DNA from: Hyphomonadaceae bacterium
Lineage (GTDB): Bacteria > Pseudomonadota > Alphaproteobacteria > Caulobacterales > Aquidulcibacteraceae
Length of the DNA stretch: 64,000 bases
Reading direction: 5' to 3'
NCBI GenBank assembly: GCA_019753175.1
Contig: JAIELK010000015.1
Location: forward strand, 48,642 to 112,641
Shown: in pieces, positions 9,331-18,367 of the stretch
Numbering within the stretch: the first letter of the stretch is position 1
How the letters are laid out: every line of letters begins with the position of its first letter
The notes under the pieces: model-generated
Seen by the model: only the letters and a program-made list of their open reading frames with translations
Told to the model about the DNA's origin: nothing
Databases searched by the model: none
Program-made: the position numbers and the translations under genes

Positions 9331-10248
9331 ATGACCCGCACACTCCTTATCATGGGCCCGACCGCCAGCGGCAAATCGGCGCTGGCGCTCTCCCTTGCCG
9401 AGCAGCTTGGCGGCGAGATCGTCAACGCCGATTCCATGCAAGTCTATCGTGACTTTCGGGTGCTGACCGCACGGCCGACGCCGGAGCAGGAGACGCGTGC
9501 GCGGCATTATCTCTACGGCCATGTCCACGGCGGCGAGCGTTATTCGGTGGGGCGCTGGCTGGACGAGGCGCTGCGGATCATTGCGTCGATCCACGCGCGC
9601 GGTAGGACGCCAATCGTGGTCGGCGGCACGGGACTCTACTTCAAGGCGCTGACGCAAGGCCTCGCAGAGATCCCCGCGCCCGATCCGAATCTCCGCACTG
9701 AGCTGCAAGAGCGATTGCTTCAGGAGGGATCGCCCGCACTTCACGCCGAACTCGCCCGCCGCGATCCTGACACAGCGCAGCGGCTGCAGCCGAACGATGC
9801 GCCGCGCGTTTTGCGCGCGCTTGAGGTGCTGGAAACGACGGGCGAGAGCATCAGCGCGCTACAAGCGAACACCAGGCCTCCGCTTGGCGCCGACCAGTGG
9901 GTTGGGTTTGCGTTGACCCCTGATCGCGAGGGGCTTTATCGCGCCATCGGTGCAAGGTTCGACGCGATGTTGGCTCAAGGCGCGCTGAACGAGGTGCGCG
10001 CGTTCGCGGCGCTCCAGCTCGACCCCTTGCTTCCGGCGATGAAGGCGCATGGCGCGCCGGCGCTGATGGCGCACTTGCGGGGCGAATTGACCTTGGAAGA
10101 AGCGGCCGCGCTCGGGCAACGCGATACGCGCCGCTACGCCAAGCGGCAATTCACCTGGATCGCAGGTCAGATGCCGGCTTGGCCGCGCCTGCAGGCGAGC
10201 GACCTCAACCAGCGCATTGAGGCCATCACCGAGTCCCTGGCGAAGTAG
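9331..10248 (+). CDS. miaA: tRNA dimethylallyltransferase MiaA
   Basis: 305-residue enzyme that adds a dimethylallyl group to A37 of tRNAs reading UNN codons. The P-loop GPTASGKS is at residues 9-16, followed by the family segments NADSMQVYRDFRVLTARPT, VGGTGLYFKAL and RDTRRYAKRQFTW. The start at 9331 places the P-loop at its normal position and has AAGAG upstream; the frame is open to 9097 but that stretch is antisense to serB. Length matches the family. Confidence 0.95.
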   Translation: MTRTLLIMGPTASGKSALALSLAEQLGGEIVNADSMQVYRDFRVLTARPTPEQETRARHYLYGHVHGGERYSVGRWLDEALRIIASIHARGRTPIVVGGTGLYFKALTQGLAEIPAPDPNLRTELQERLLQEGSPALHAELARRDPDTAQRLQPNDAPRVLRALEVLETTGESISALQANTRPPLGADQWVGFALTPDREGLYRAIGARFDAMLAQGALNEVRAFAALQLDPLLPAMKAHGAPALMAHLRGELTLEEAAALGQRDTRRYAKRQFTWIAGQMPAWPRLQASDLNQRIEAITESLAK

Positions 10249-10336
10249 CTGCGGGGACAGCAGTGGGGCGGGGCGCCGGTCGCACTTCCAGGAGCGCCTC
10301 GAAATCACTAGGTTCGTCACCCTGCGGAGGGAGTCG

Positions 10337-11266
10337 ATGAGTCGTTTGGGCGCGGTTGTGGCGGCCGCCATTCTAGTCTGCACGCCGGCGTTTGCTCAGA
10401 ACCTATCGCTGCGCGCGCCGCCATGGGCGCAAGCGCTTCTGTCCGCCGACGTCACACCCACCACCGGGGGGCGCGCGTTGATCGCCGCGGAGGGAATTCC
10501 GCTTTCAGTGCGGGTGACGATTGCCCCTGGCCGCGGCGGTATTGCGCGCGTCATCCGCTACGATCTGCGTGGCGAGGTTGGGCAGCTGGCTGTGCGCCGC
10601 TTCACGGGCCACCCTTCCACCGGCTGGTGGCTCTGGGGCGGCGACGCGCCTCGGCTCACCGAAGCAACTCCAACGCAGCGCACCGAGATCGCCAACCTCG
10701 TCCGCGCCGCCGCCAGCATCAGCGGCCAGCTCGCGGCGGCGAACGAGCCTTGCCCAACCGGCGAGCAAGCCTACGTCGAACTCGCTCTGGACGGACGCGC
10801 AAGTTCGATATCGCGCGCCTGTGTCACCAACGGGGATGCGGCTGGCAGGCTGGTCCTGCGCCTGTCTGAGATCGCGGGATCGCGCACCGAAGAAGAACTC
10901 GCTGCCGCGGCGGTCGCGGAGCTGTTGGAGACCGATCGCGCTTTCAACGCGATGGCGCAGAGCGAGGGGGTGCCCGCCGCCTTTGCGCGCTACGCGGCTG
11001 AGGACGGCCTCATCGTCACGTCGACGCAAATCCTCAACGGTCGCGCTGGGATCAGCGCTTATTATCAGAACTGGCCGCCAGGCGCGCAGCTGCAGTGGGC
11101 GCCCGAAACCGGTCGCGTGTCCGCGCGCGGCGATATGGGATGGACATGGGGCAACGCCGTGTACATCGCCCCGGACGGCGCGCGTACGCCCACGCGCTAC
11201 GTCACGGTGTGGAAGCGCGACTATGACGGGCAGTGGCGCTTCGCGTTCGATGCGGCGATCGATTGA
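10337..11266 (+). CDS. Secreted protein with C-terminal DUF4440/SnoaL-like domain
   Basis: 309-residue protein with a clear signal peptide (LGAVVAAAILVCTPAFAQ) behind the ribosome site GGAGGGAG. Residues 200-309 look like an NTF2-fold DUF4440 domain: AFNAMAQSEGVPAAFARYAAEDG, then GRAGISAYYQNW, and a final TRYVTVWKRDYDGQWRFAFD. The N-terminal half is not recognised. DUF4440 domains bind small ligands or act as steroid-isomerase-like folds; no specific reaction can be assigned. It ends 3 bases before the convergent DUF924 gene. Confidence 0.8.
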   Translation: MSRLGAVVAAAILVCTPAFAQNLSLRAPPWAQALLSADVTPTTGGRALIAAEGIPLSVRVTIAPGRGGIARVIRYDLRGEVGQLAVRRFTGHPSTGWWLWGGDAPRLTEATPTQRTEIANLVRAAASISGQLAAANEPCPTGEQAYVELALDGRASSISRACVTNGDAAGRLVLRLSEIAGSRTEEELAAAAVAELLETDRAFNAMAQSEGVPAAFARYAAEDGLIVTSTQILNGRAGISAYYQNWPPGAQLQWAPETGRVSARGDMGWTWGNAVYIAPDGARTPTRYVTVWKRDYDGQWRFAFDAAID

Positions 11267-11269
11267 CGA

Positions 11270-11803
11270 TCAGCCAGCGAAGCCGCCACCGTCGAGAAAG
11301 GCTTGTTCCGTCGCGGTTGTACGCCTCCCCAGGCTGGCATTGCGGTGCGGAAATCGCCCGAACTTTGCAATGATATCGCGATGTAGCCGGGCGTGACGGA
11401 CATACTCCTCGTTGCCCGTATCCTCCATCAGCGCGACGCACCGCGCCTGCTTGCCGATATCCTCGGCATGCTCCAGGGGCAGGTAGAAGAAAATCCGCAC
11501 CGGCATCGAAGTGACGCGATCGAAGCCGTCGTCGATCGCCCGTTCGGCAACGGCGCAAGCGAGGCCGTCGGTGGCGAACGCGTGGGCCGAACCGCGATAG
11601 AGGTTGCGGGGGAATTGGTCGAGCAGCAGGATCAAAGCCAGCGCGCCGTCGGGGCTCGACGCCCAGGACGCGAATTCACCGCGCGCAGCGGCATGGTGCC
11701 CGGCTTCGAAGTCGCGGCATCGCGCGTCGAAACCCATGTCTTTTGCGAACCAGCGCTCGGGCCCCTCTCCAACCCAAAAATCGATGACCTGTTTCGGCTC
11801 CAT
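11270..11803 (-). CDS. DUF924 family protein
   Basis: 177-residue all-helical cytoplasmic protein of family DUF924 (PF06041). Family marks are the N-terminal VIDFWVGEGPERWFAKD, the central LLDQFPRNLYRGSAHAFATD and the FFYLPLEHAED segment. The fold is TPR-like and the function is unknown. ATG 11803 is chosen for GGAGATGC upstream and because it starts at the family's usual position; the frame stays open to 11830. Confidence 0.9.
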   Translation of the reverse strand: MEPKQVIDFWVGEGPERWFAKDMGFDARCRDFEAGHHAAARGEFASWASSPDGALALILLLDQFPRNLYRGSAHAFATDGLACAVAERAIDDGFDRVTSMPVRIFFYLPLEHAEDIGKQARCVALMEDTGNEEYVRHARLHRDIIAKFGRFPHRNASLGRRTTATEQAFLDGGGFAG

Positions 11804-11879
11804 GGGGCATCTCCGCTGAAGCGAAAGCATGGCGCCGCCGACCCGTCACGGCTAGAGTGGTCTTGGGAGGTGACACGGA

Positions 11880-12518
11880 ATGTCCGCCGAGGGCGAAGAC
11901 AAAGGCCACGCGCGCCGGTTCAACATGAACGACGCACGCGCGCGCGCTGAGCAAGCGTTGCGCAAGTCGGAGTTCATCCTGTCGCGCGCGTATGGCTTGT
12001 TCCGGGACCCCCGGGAGGAGTGGCGCCAGATAAAGGCGGAGGAGACCACCGTCCCCAATATCATGGTCGGTTATGTTGCGCCGCTGGCCGCGATACCGCC
12101 AATCTGCGACCTGATCGGCTCGACGCTGTTCAACAGCATGCTTTCACTCGATCCGGCCTCCGCCGTCGTGCGCGGTGTGGTGACATGGGTCGTGAGCATC
12201 GCGCTGGTTTTCCTGCTTGGACTGCTGGTCAACACGCTCGCCGACAACTTCGACGGTGACCGCGATGATCTCTCGGCGCAAAAGGTGGCGGCCTACGCGT
12301 TGACGCCGGCGTTTTTGTCCGGGGTTTTCTCCTTGTGGCCTCCGCTGTGGTGGCTTTCGCTGATTGCGCTCGCGGCCATGGTATTCCTCATGTACCGCGG
12401 TCTGCCGATCCTGATGAAGGCGCCTGAAGACCGTGCGCTCGGGTATGCCGCGACCGTTACCATTGCCGCGATGGTCGCTGGCATCGTCCTGTTCACCCTG
12501 GCGAGCTGCGTGACCTGA
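11880..12518 (+). CDS. Yip1 family membrane protein
   Basis: 212-residue protein with a basic N-terminal cytoplasmic tail of about 60 residues and five predicted membrane helices (from about 62 onward). The segment FRDPREEWRQIKAEETT before the first helix is the typical entry of bacterial Yip1-domain (PF04893) proteins. Function in bacteria is unknown. ATG 11880 is supported by GGGAGGTGA; a second ATG at 11925 is possible. Transcribed away from the DUF924 gene. Confidence 0.8.
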   Translation: MSAEGEDKGHARRFNMNDARARAEQALRKSEFILSRAYGLFRDPREEWRQIKAEETTVPNIMVGYVAPLAAIPPICDLIGSTLFNSMLSLDPASAVVRGVVTWVVSIALVFLLGLLVNTLADNFDGDRDDLSAQKVAAYALTPAFLSGVFSLWPPLWWLSLIALAAMVFLMYRGLPILMKAPEDRALGYAATVTIAAMVAGIVLFTLASCVT

Positions 12519-12631
12519 CGGCCGGTGTGCCATTTTGAACGGCGTGCGGCTCAATTGGTGACCCGGCCCCGGTTCAATTCGCGGCGCCCGATCTGCATCA
12601 CCAAGCGATGGCCTCCGGCATGGCGCGCGGA

Positions 12632-12646
12632 TTAACCCTGAGCTAA
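12632..12646 (+). promoter_or_regulatory. Candidate CtrA-type box upstream of O-antigen ligase gene
   Basis: TTAA-N7-CTAA, one base off the TTAA-N7-TTAA consensus of the alphaproteobacterial cell-cycle regulator CtrA, 27 bases before the start codon. It is a short motif and could be chance; binding is inference. Confidence 0.3.
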
Positions 12647-12672
12647 CCTGAGGTCGAAGTCGGGGCTCCTTT

Positions 12673-13941
12673 ATGATCGTGCTCGCATTTCTGCCGGAGA
12701 TCGCCAGCTTTCTGCTGCTGGTCATCACCGCGATGCAGATGCCGCAATGGGGTGCGGTGCTGGTGCTGAGCCAGTTCGCCATCGCGGGCATGCTCATCCT
12801 CCGCTATACGCGTGCGTTCTTGGACGCTCTGATGCGCTGGTGGTGGTTGCTGCTGCTGCCGCTCCTGGCGCTGGTGTCAGCGTTTTGGTCGGATCTGCCG
12901 CTGACATCGGTGCGGTACGCCGTACAGTTGATTTTCACTGTTGTCGTTGGGATCGCGCTGGCGCGGCTGCTGGCGCCTGAGCGCTACATCCAAATCCTGA
13001 TGCTGGCGCTTCTGGTGTTCGCCGTCGCCTCGATCGCCAGTGGTCTGCGCGGGGAATCCGCCAACGGCATGGTGCTGATAGGCTTGGCCGGTTCCAAGAA
13101 CGCGTTCGCGTTTATGATCCTTCCGCTCTTGCTAGCGTCGATCGCACTACTCCTCATACCGACAACGCCCACCCCACTGCGCTGGCTGGCCGCGATCGCC
13201 GCCCCTCTGGCTGCGTATCTTGTGTTTCAAGCCAACTCAGCGACCGCTTTGCTATCGGCCGTTGTGGGCTGCGCGTTGCTCATCATCGTTTGGCTTGGCC
13301 ACCGACTGACGCCCGCAGCAAGAGTCGGTGCGTTTGCGTGGGCCGCGATCGTACTCCTGCCAATCACAGCGCTAACGCCGGAGATCAGGCAAGCGTTCAA
13401 TGACTTCATGATCTACGACCTTGGTAAGGACCCGACGCTGACCGGCAGGACGTTCCTTTGGGAACGCGCCGACGCCCTGATTGAACAAAGCCCGGTTGTC
13501 GGCCACGGCTATCGTGCGATCTGGATGGGGGAGTCGACGGAGAGCATCGCGCTGCGGCGTATTTCGGGTCAGGAGGACGGTCGGGCGTTCAACTTTCACG
13601 ACCAGTTCCGGCAGATCGCCGTCGATCTCGGTTATCTTGGCGTCATCTTCCTCGGGATTGCTCTGATCGTGCCGCTGATCGCAGGCTTTCGACAGTACAT
13701 CCTTAGCCCGTCGATGGTGACGTCCTTCTTCTTTGTCTTGCAGATCCTGACAATCGGCCGTGCGCTCATCGAGGTCACTTATTTCGGGCCGTTCTCCGCC
13801 AATACGCTCACTCAGTGCGCGGCTTGGGTGTACGCGTTTTGGGCGCCGATGAAGGCGGCCGAGCAGCAAGCGTTGCGTTGGCCGTTGTGGACGGCGTCAC
13901 CTCAGCCCGATGCGGCCCTGCGGCGCGCGAACAGCTCTTAG
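12673..13941 (+). CDS. O-antigen ligase family membrane protein (Wzy_C)
   Basis: 422-residue polytopic protein with about ten hydrophobic helices. A large periplasmic loop contains the Wzy_C pattern: LTGRTFLWERADALIEQSPVVGHGY followed by FNFHDQFRQIAVDLGYLGV. Such enzymes ligate or polymerise polysaccharide on undecaprenyl carriers at the periplasmic face. The protein could be a lipopolysaccharide O-antigen ligase, an O-antigen polymerase or an exopolysaccharide polymerase; no other polysaccharide genes are adjacent to decide. The stop codon overlaps the convergent rpoH stop (shared TTAG at 13938-13941). Confidence 0.87.
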   Translation: MIVLAFLPEIASFLLLVITAMQMPQWGAVLVLSQFAIAGMLILRYTRAFLDALMRWWWLLLLPLLALVSAFWSDLPLTSVRYAVQLIFTVVVGIALARLLAPERYIQILMLALLVFAVASIASGLRGESANGMVLIGLAGSKNAFAFMILPLLLASIALLLIPTTPTPLRWLAAIAAPLAAYLVFQANSATALLSAVVGCALLIIVWLGHRLTPAARVGAFAWAAIVLLPITALTPEIRQAFNDFMIYDLGKDPTLTGRTFLWERADALIEQSPVVGHGYRAIWMGESTESIALRRISGQEDGRAFNFHDQFRQIAVDLGYLGVIFLGIALIVPLIAGFRQYILSPSMVTSFFFVLQILTIGRALIEVTYFGPFSANTLTQCAAWVYAFWAPMKAAEQQALRWPLWTASPQPDAALRRANSS

Positions 13942-14849
13942 GCGACGGCCTCAGCGGAGAGGCCGCGCTCCCTCGCGCGGGCCTTCATCGCCTTCTGCAG
14001 TTTCTCGAACGCGCGCACCTCGATCTGGCGCACCCGCTCGCGGCTGACTCCGTACTCTTTGGACAAGTCTTCCAGAGTTGCAGGCTCGTCCTTCAGACGG
14101 CGCTCTTGAATGATGTGACGCTCGCGTTCGTTGAGTTCGCCCATCGCTTCTTGCAGCAGCGCCATGCGCGCGCCGAACTCTTCGCTGTCAGCGAGCGTGG
14201 TTTCCTGATTGCCCTCAACATCGTCTGCGAGCCAATCCATCCATTCGCTATCGCCCTCGCCGCCGGCGCCGCCGATCGGCGCATTGAGGCTGGCGTCGCC
14301 GCCGCCCGCGAGGCGACGGTTCATCGACACCACTTCGTCTTCGGTCACCGCCAGCTTGTGAGCGATCGATTTCACGTGCTCAGGGCGAAGATCGCCTTCC
14401 TCAAGCGCGGCCATTTCGCCCTTCAGCCGGCGCAGGTTGAAGAACAGCTTTTTCTGCGCGGCGGTGGTCCCCATTTTTACGAGCGACCAGGAGCGCAGGA
14501 TGTATTCCTGGATCGATGCGCGGATCCACCACATCGCGTAGGTCGCGAGGCGGAATCCCTTGTCCGGGTCAAACTTTTTGACCGCCTGCATCAGCCCGAC
14601 ATTGCCTTCGGAAATCACTTCACCGATCGGCAGGCCGTAGCCGCGATAGCCCATGGCGATCTTTGCAACCAGGCGCAAATGGCTGGTGACGAGCTTGTGC
14701 GCCGCTTGGCTATCGGCGTGCTCTTGCCAGCGCTTGGCCAGCATGAACTCATCTTCCTTGGTAAGCATCGGAAACTTGCGGATTTCCGAGAGATACCGTT
14801 GCAGGCCCTGTTCGGGCGAAAGCGCAATCGTAAGCGCGGTCGATGCCAT
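13938..14849 (-). CDS. rpoH: Heat-shock sigma factor RpoH (sigma-32)
   Basis: 303-residue group 3 sigma factor. Region 2 is seen at about 45-115 (SHLRLVAKIAMGYRGYGLP, then FRLATYAMWWIRASIQEYIL), the RpoH box at about 131-141 (AQKKLFFNLRR) distinguishes it from RpoD, and region 4 has EYGVSRERVRQIEVRAFEKL. RpoH directs transcription of chaperone and protease genes. The ribosome site is GAGGGGAATGAG before ATG 14849. It lies downstream of an RluA-family gene, an order that recurs in Caulobacterales. Confidence 0.96.
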   Translation of the reverse strand: MASTALTIALSPEQGLQRYLSEIRKFPMLTKEDEFMLAKRWQEHADSQAAHKLVTSHLRLVAKIAMGYRGYGLPIGEVISEGNVGLMQAVKKFDPDKGFRLATYAMWWIRASIQEYILRSWSLVKMGTTAAQKKLFFNLRRLKGEMAALEEGDLRPEHVKSIAHKLAVTEDEVVSMNRRLAGGGDASLNAPIGGAGGEGDSEWMDWLADDVEGNQETTLADSEEFGARMALLQEAMGELNERERHIIQERRLKDEPATLEDLSKEYGVSRERVRQIEVRAFEKLQKAMKARARERGLSAEAVA

Positions 14850-14988
14850 CTCATTCCCCTCAGGAGGCCGTCGGATGGGCCCCGAGCTGCTCTTCTTACG
14901 AACAAGCGGTCCAGCCGGTTTCCGACGCCAGGCGCCAATATAGGTAGCCGATCAAGGCGCGCCCATGGCCGCCCTGACTGTTGAGAAC

Positions 14989-15014
14989 ATAATAGGAACC
15001 ATGCGAATCAGCAA
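14989..15014 (-). promoter_or_regulatory. Weak candidate promoter for rpoH
   Basis: Minus-strand TTGCTG-N14-TATTAT, preceded by CAC to give CACTTGCTG. The spacing is shorter than for a standard sigma-70 promoter but near that of a sigma-32 promoter (CTTG..., CC[C/T]AT...), so it could allow RpoH autoregulation. The evidence is only by eye. Confidence 0.25.
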
Positions 15015-15082
15015 GTGAAACGAAAACAAGCTGTAGTTGGCGCTGGCGGAACGTTTTCGGACACCCCCCAATATGTGCTGGG

Positions 15083-16120
15083 TCAAAGCTGCCTCAGCGT
15101 ATCCAACAACGCCCGGATATCCACAGGCAGCGGACTTTCGAAGCGTAGCTCCGCGCCGGTGACTGGATGTTTGAACCCCAGCACCGCCGCGTGCAGGGCC
15201 TGGCGCGGGAAGGCGGCGACGGCCCCGGCGGCGGCGTCGGCGCGGGGGCCCGCCGCCTTGAACGCTCGCTGCTTGCCGTAGAGCGGATCGCCAACCAGCG
15301 GGCAGCCGAGGTGTGCCAAGTGCGCACGTATTTGATGTGTCCGCCCCGTATATAGCCGGCATTCGACAAGCGCCGCGGCTGGCGTGGCGACGCTGGCGCC
15401 GAAGAGCTGGCCAAACGTTTCGATGGTCCAGTACTGCGTGATGGCGAGCTTGCCGGCTTCGCTCTCGGCGTTGCGCGCGACCACGTACTTCCGCCGATCC
15501 TCATTCGAACGCACCAGGCGGTTCTCGATCCGCCCGCTGCGCTCGCGCGGCGCGCCGCGCGTCACCGCGTAATACACACGCTCGAGATCGTGCTTGGCAA
15601 ACAGCTTGGCGAGACCTTGATGGGCTTGATCGTGCTTGGCGACGACGATCAGGCCCGTTGTGTCTTTGTCGATGCGGTGGACGATGCCGGGCCGAGCGAC
15701 GCCGCCGATGCCCGAGAGGCTATCGCCGCAATGCGCGAGCAGGGCGTTGACCAACGTGCCGCGCATCGAGCCAGGCGCGGGATGCACCGCCATACCGGCC
15801 GCCTTGTCGACGACGATTAGGTGTGCGTCCTCGAAGACGATAGTGAGCGGGATCGTTTCGGGCTGCGGCGCGGCGGGTTCTGGCGGCGGCAGTTCGAGCG
15901 CATAGCGCGCGCCTGAGCGCGGCTTCTCCTTCGCTAGCATCACCCGCGCGCCGTCGACGCTGAGCTTGCCCGCGCCGATCAGGCCCTGGATTCGCGAGCG
16001 CGAGAGATCCGGCCAGAGGTGCGCCAGCCACGCATCGACGCGCTCGCCCGCGTCGGCGGGCGCGACGGCGATCCGCACCGCCGCGCCAAGGTCCAGCTCA
16101 TCCTCGTCGCTGTCTTGCAT
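15083..16120 (-). CDS. RluA family pseudouridine synthase (RluD-like)
   Basis: 345-residue RNA modification enzyme. An S4 RNA-binding domain occupies about residues 15-80 (GERVDAWLAHLWPDLSRSRI, IGAGKLSVDG). The catalytic domain has the RluA motif GIVHRIDKDTTGLIVVAK with the catalytic Asp in HRIDKDTTG. The C-terminal TGRTHQIRAHLAHLGCPLVGD is the second family signature. S4 plus RluA makes it RluD- or RluC-like, so the target is probably 23S rRNA. It is upstream of rpoH on the same strand, 233 bases away, and divergent from phoD. Confidence 0.93.
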   Translation of the reverse strand: MQDSDEDELDLGAAVRIAVAPADAGERVDAWLAHLWPDLSRSRIQGLIGAGKLSVDGARVMLAKEKPRSGARYALELPPPEPAAPQPETIPLTIVFEDAHLIVVDKAAGMAVHPAPGSMRGTLVNALLAHCGDSLSGIGGVARPGIVHRIDKDTTGLIVVAKHDQAHQGLAKLFAKHDLERVYYAVTRGAPRERSGRIENRLVRSNEDRRKYVVARNAESEAGKLAITQYWTIETFGQLFGASVATPAAALVECRLYTGRTHQIRAHLAHLGCPLVGDPLYGKQRAFKAAGPRADAAAGAVAAFPRQALHAAVLGFKHPVTGAELRFESPLPVDIRALLDTLRQL

Positions 16121-16278
16121 GGGCGCTCGCGCGTGCGCTGAAACAGCGTGCTTGGCAAGGGCTTACTGCGATTTGCCGTCCCGCCCCCGCGTTGGCGACG
16201 GGCGATGAGCGGCTGACCTCAATCGTTCCCTTGCGCGGACCGGCTTGGCCCCGCTAGGTCGGCAGGCGGAGTGACAGG

Positions 16279-18126
16279 ATGAGACAGACGAATTGGACCC
16301 GGCGCGGCGCGCTGACTGCGGTCGGCGCAGTGGCCGCCTGCAATGGCATGAGCGTCGAAACGCCGCCTTATGCAGGTGCGATCGCCTTCAACCACGGCGT
16401 GGCGTCCGGCGACCCTGGTCGCGACCGCGTGGTGATCTGGACCCGCGTTTCGCCGGAGCTGCCGGGCTCAGCGCCGGTACGGTGGATCGTTGCACGCAAC
16501 CGCGCGCTTACGGATGTAGTGAAGACGGGCGTCGTCGAGACCAGCGAGGCGCGCGACTATACGGTGAAAGTCGATGTGACCGGTCTGCGCCCAGGTGCGC
16601 CGTACTTCTACGGCTTTCGCACCGGCGCTGCACAAAGTCCGGTGGGGAAGACGCGCACGCTGCCGCGGGGCCGCGTCGAGCAGATGAAGCTCGCGGTGGC
16701 CTCTTGCGCGTCCTATCCGCACGGCTTTTTCAACGCATACCAGGCGATCGCCGATCGCGACGACATCGACGTCATCGTGCATCTTGGCGACTACATCTAC
16801 GAGTACGGCTTGTCGGGTTATGGCGGCGACGTCGCCATGCAGCTGGGGCGGGTGCCGTCACCGGAAGTGGAGTGTACGCGTCTGCAGGATTATCGCGCGC
16901 GCCATGCTCAGTACAAGGCACAGCCGGAATTGCAGGCCGCTCATGCTGCGGCGCCCTGGATCGTGGTGTGGGACGATCATGAGACGGCGAACGACAGCTT
17001 TGCTGTTGGCGCCGAGAACCATCAGCCGAATGAAGGCGAGTGGGCGACCCGCAAGCAAGCGGCGCTGCAGGCTTATTACGAATGGATGCCGATCCGCGAT
17101 CCCGAGCCCGGGCGCGCGTTCGAAGCGATCAATCGCTCGTTCGAGTATGGCGATCTTTTCACGCTGATCATGCTCGAAACGCGGCTGCTCGCACGCACCA
17201 AGCCGCTGGATTATGCGACCGAGCTGCCGCTTGAGATGCAGCGCTGGAACATGGCCAATCCCGCCGCACCGGTGGCGTTGCGGCCGCAGGAAGCTGACTC
17301 GTCGCGGATGCAACGTCTGCCAGCGGTGTACGAAACCGTGGGCGGTGAGCTCAGGCCGGTTTACGACTGGCGCCGTGTGCAGACCTTGCTGGCAAGCGCG
17401 CCCAATTTGCCGGCTGGCTTTTTCCTGGCGCCCGATCGCGCTGCGCTTGGCGTCGCGCTAAACGGCGAACAACGGCAGTTGCTCGGCGAGGCGCAGCAGC
17501 AATGGCTTGCGGAGGAGCTGCGGCGCTCGGTTCGCGGCGGCGCGACCTGGCAGGTAATCGGCAATCAGGTCTTGATGGCGCCTGTCGATGCGCCAGACCT
17601 CTCAGCGACGCCAGCGCCGTTGGCGGCCGCGCTGGAGCAGGTGCGGCCTGGGGTCACGCAATTGCTGAAGCTGACTCGCTTTGCATTTCCGCTTAGCACT
17701 GACAGCTGGGACGGCTATCCGCGGTCGCGCGCAAACGTCCTGCGGGCGATGCGCGAGGCGGGCGGCAACACGCTGGTGATTACCGGCGACACCCACACTG
17801 CATGGGCCAATGAAATCCTCGACGATGCGGGTCGCGTCGCGGCGGAGTTTGGAACCACCTCGATCACGTCGCCGAGCGAGGCGGCTTACTTCACGCCGTT
17901 TGGCGTGGATTTCGGCGCCGGCGTTCGCGCTCGCAACCCGCACGTGAAATGGACGGACTCCAACCACCGCGGCTTCCTGCTGTTGACGCTGACGCGCGAG
18001 CAGGCGACGGCTGAGTTCTTCGCTGTGTCGACAATCTTGTCGCAGGCTTACGAGACCACGCGCGTCGCTGCCTTCACTGTGGCCGCGCAGGACAGAGCCG
18101 GCGGCGGGGAGATCACGCCGGTCTAG
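16279..18126 (+). CDS. phoD: PhoD family alkaline phosphatase/phosphodiesterase
   Basis: 615-residue metallo-phosphatase. The N terminus has a twin-arginine motif (WTRRGALTAVGAVAACNG) in which VAAC is also a lipobox, so it may be a Tat-exported lipoprotein. An N-terminal fibronectin-like PhoD_N domain (about 35-130, FNHGVASGDPGRDRVVIWTR) precedes the catalytic domain. Metal ligands are visible in HLGDYIYEY, WDDHETANDS and GDTHTAWANE. PhoD enzymes release phosphate from mono- and diesters outside the cytoplasm and need calcium and iron. The start ATG is behind GGAGTGACAGG. Its stop is shared (CTAG) with the convergent small gene. Confidence 0.93.
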   Translation: MRQTNWTRRGALTAVGAVAACNGMSVETPPYAGAIAFNHGVASGDPGRDRVVIWTRVSPELPGSAPVRWIVARNRALTDVVKTGVVETSEARDYTVKVDVTGLRPGAPYFYGFRTGAAQSPVGKTRTLPRGRVEQMKLAVASCASYPHGFFNAYQAIADRDDIDVIVHLGDYIYEYGLSGYGGDVAMQLGRVPSPEVECTRLQDYRARHAQYKAQPELQAAHAAAPWIVVWDDHETANDSFAVGAENHQPNEGEWATRKQAALQAYYEWMPIRDPEPGRAFEAINRSFEYGDLFTLIMLETRLLARTKPLDYATELPLEMQRWNMANPAAPVALRPQEADSSRMQRLPAVYETVGGELRPVYDWRRVQTLLASAPNLPAGFFLAPDRAALGVALNGEQRQLLGEAQQQWLAEELRRSVRGGATWQVIGNQVLMAPVDAPDLSATPAPLAAALEQVRPGVTQLLKLTRFAFPLSTDSWDGYPRSRANVLRAMREAGGNTLVITGDTHTAWANEILDDAGRVAAEFGTTSITSPSEAAYFTPFGVDFGAGVRARNPHVKWTDSNHRGFLLLTLTREQATAEFFAVSTILSQAYETTRVAAFTVAAQDRAGGGEITPV

Positions 18127-18302
18127 GCCGCATCGCTTGTGGCGCGCTGCTTGCCCTGGTCAACCGCGCCTGGGCTCTCCTCGCGCAGCGCTCGCATCAG
18201 CGTTTCGTGGACGAACAGGTTCGCTGCGTTCAGATCGCGGCCGGAATGCTGCGCGTAGCTGCGCAGCGCGTCGGCAAAGGCAAGGAATTGCTCAGCGTTC
18301 AT
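18123..18302 (-). CDS. Small hypothetical protein
   Basis: 59-residue acidic-to-neutral helical protein beginning MNAEQFLAFADALRSYAQHS. No membrane segment, signal or known motif is seen. It shares CTAG with the phoD stop, and its start has no strong ribosome site. The downstream end ESPGAVDQGKQRATSDAA looks disordered. I do not recognise it; it may be a small regulator or adaptor, but nothing around it supports a specific role. Confidence 0.5.
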   Translation of the reverse strand: MNAEQFLAFADALRSYAQHSGRDLNAANLFVHETLMRALREESPGAVDQGKQRATSDAA

Positions 18303-18367
18303 GGGGCTAGGCCTTGAACTGATTTCAAGACACAAGCTTGAATCGTCTGTGACCCTATTGTGGTTAT

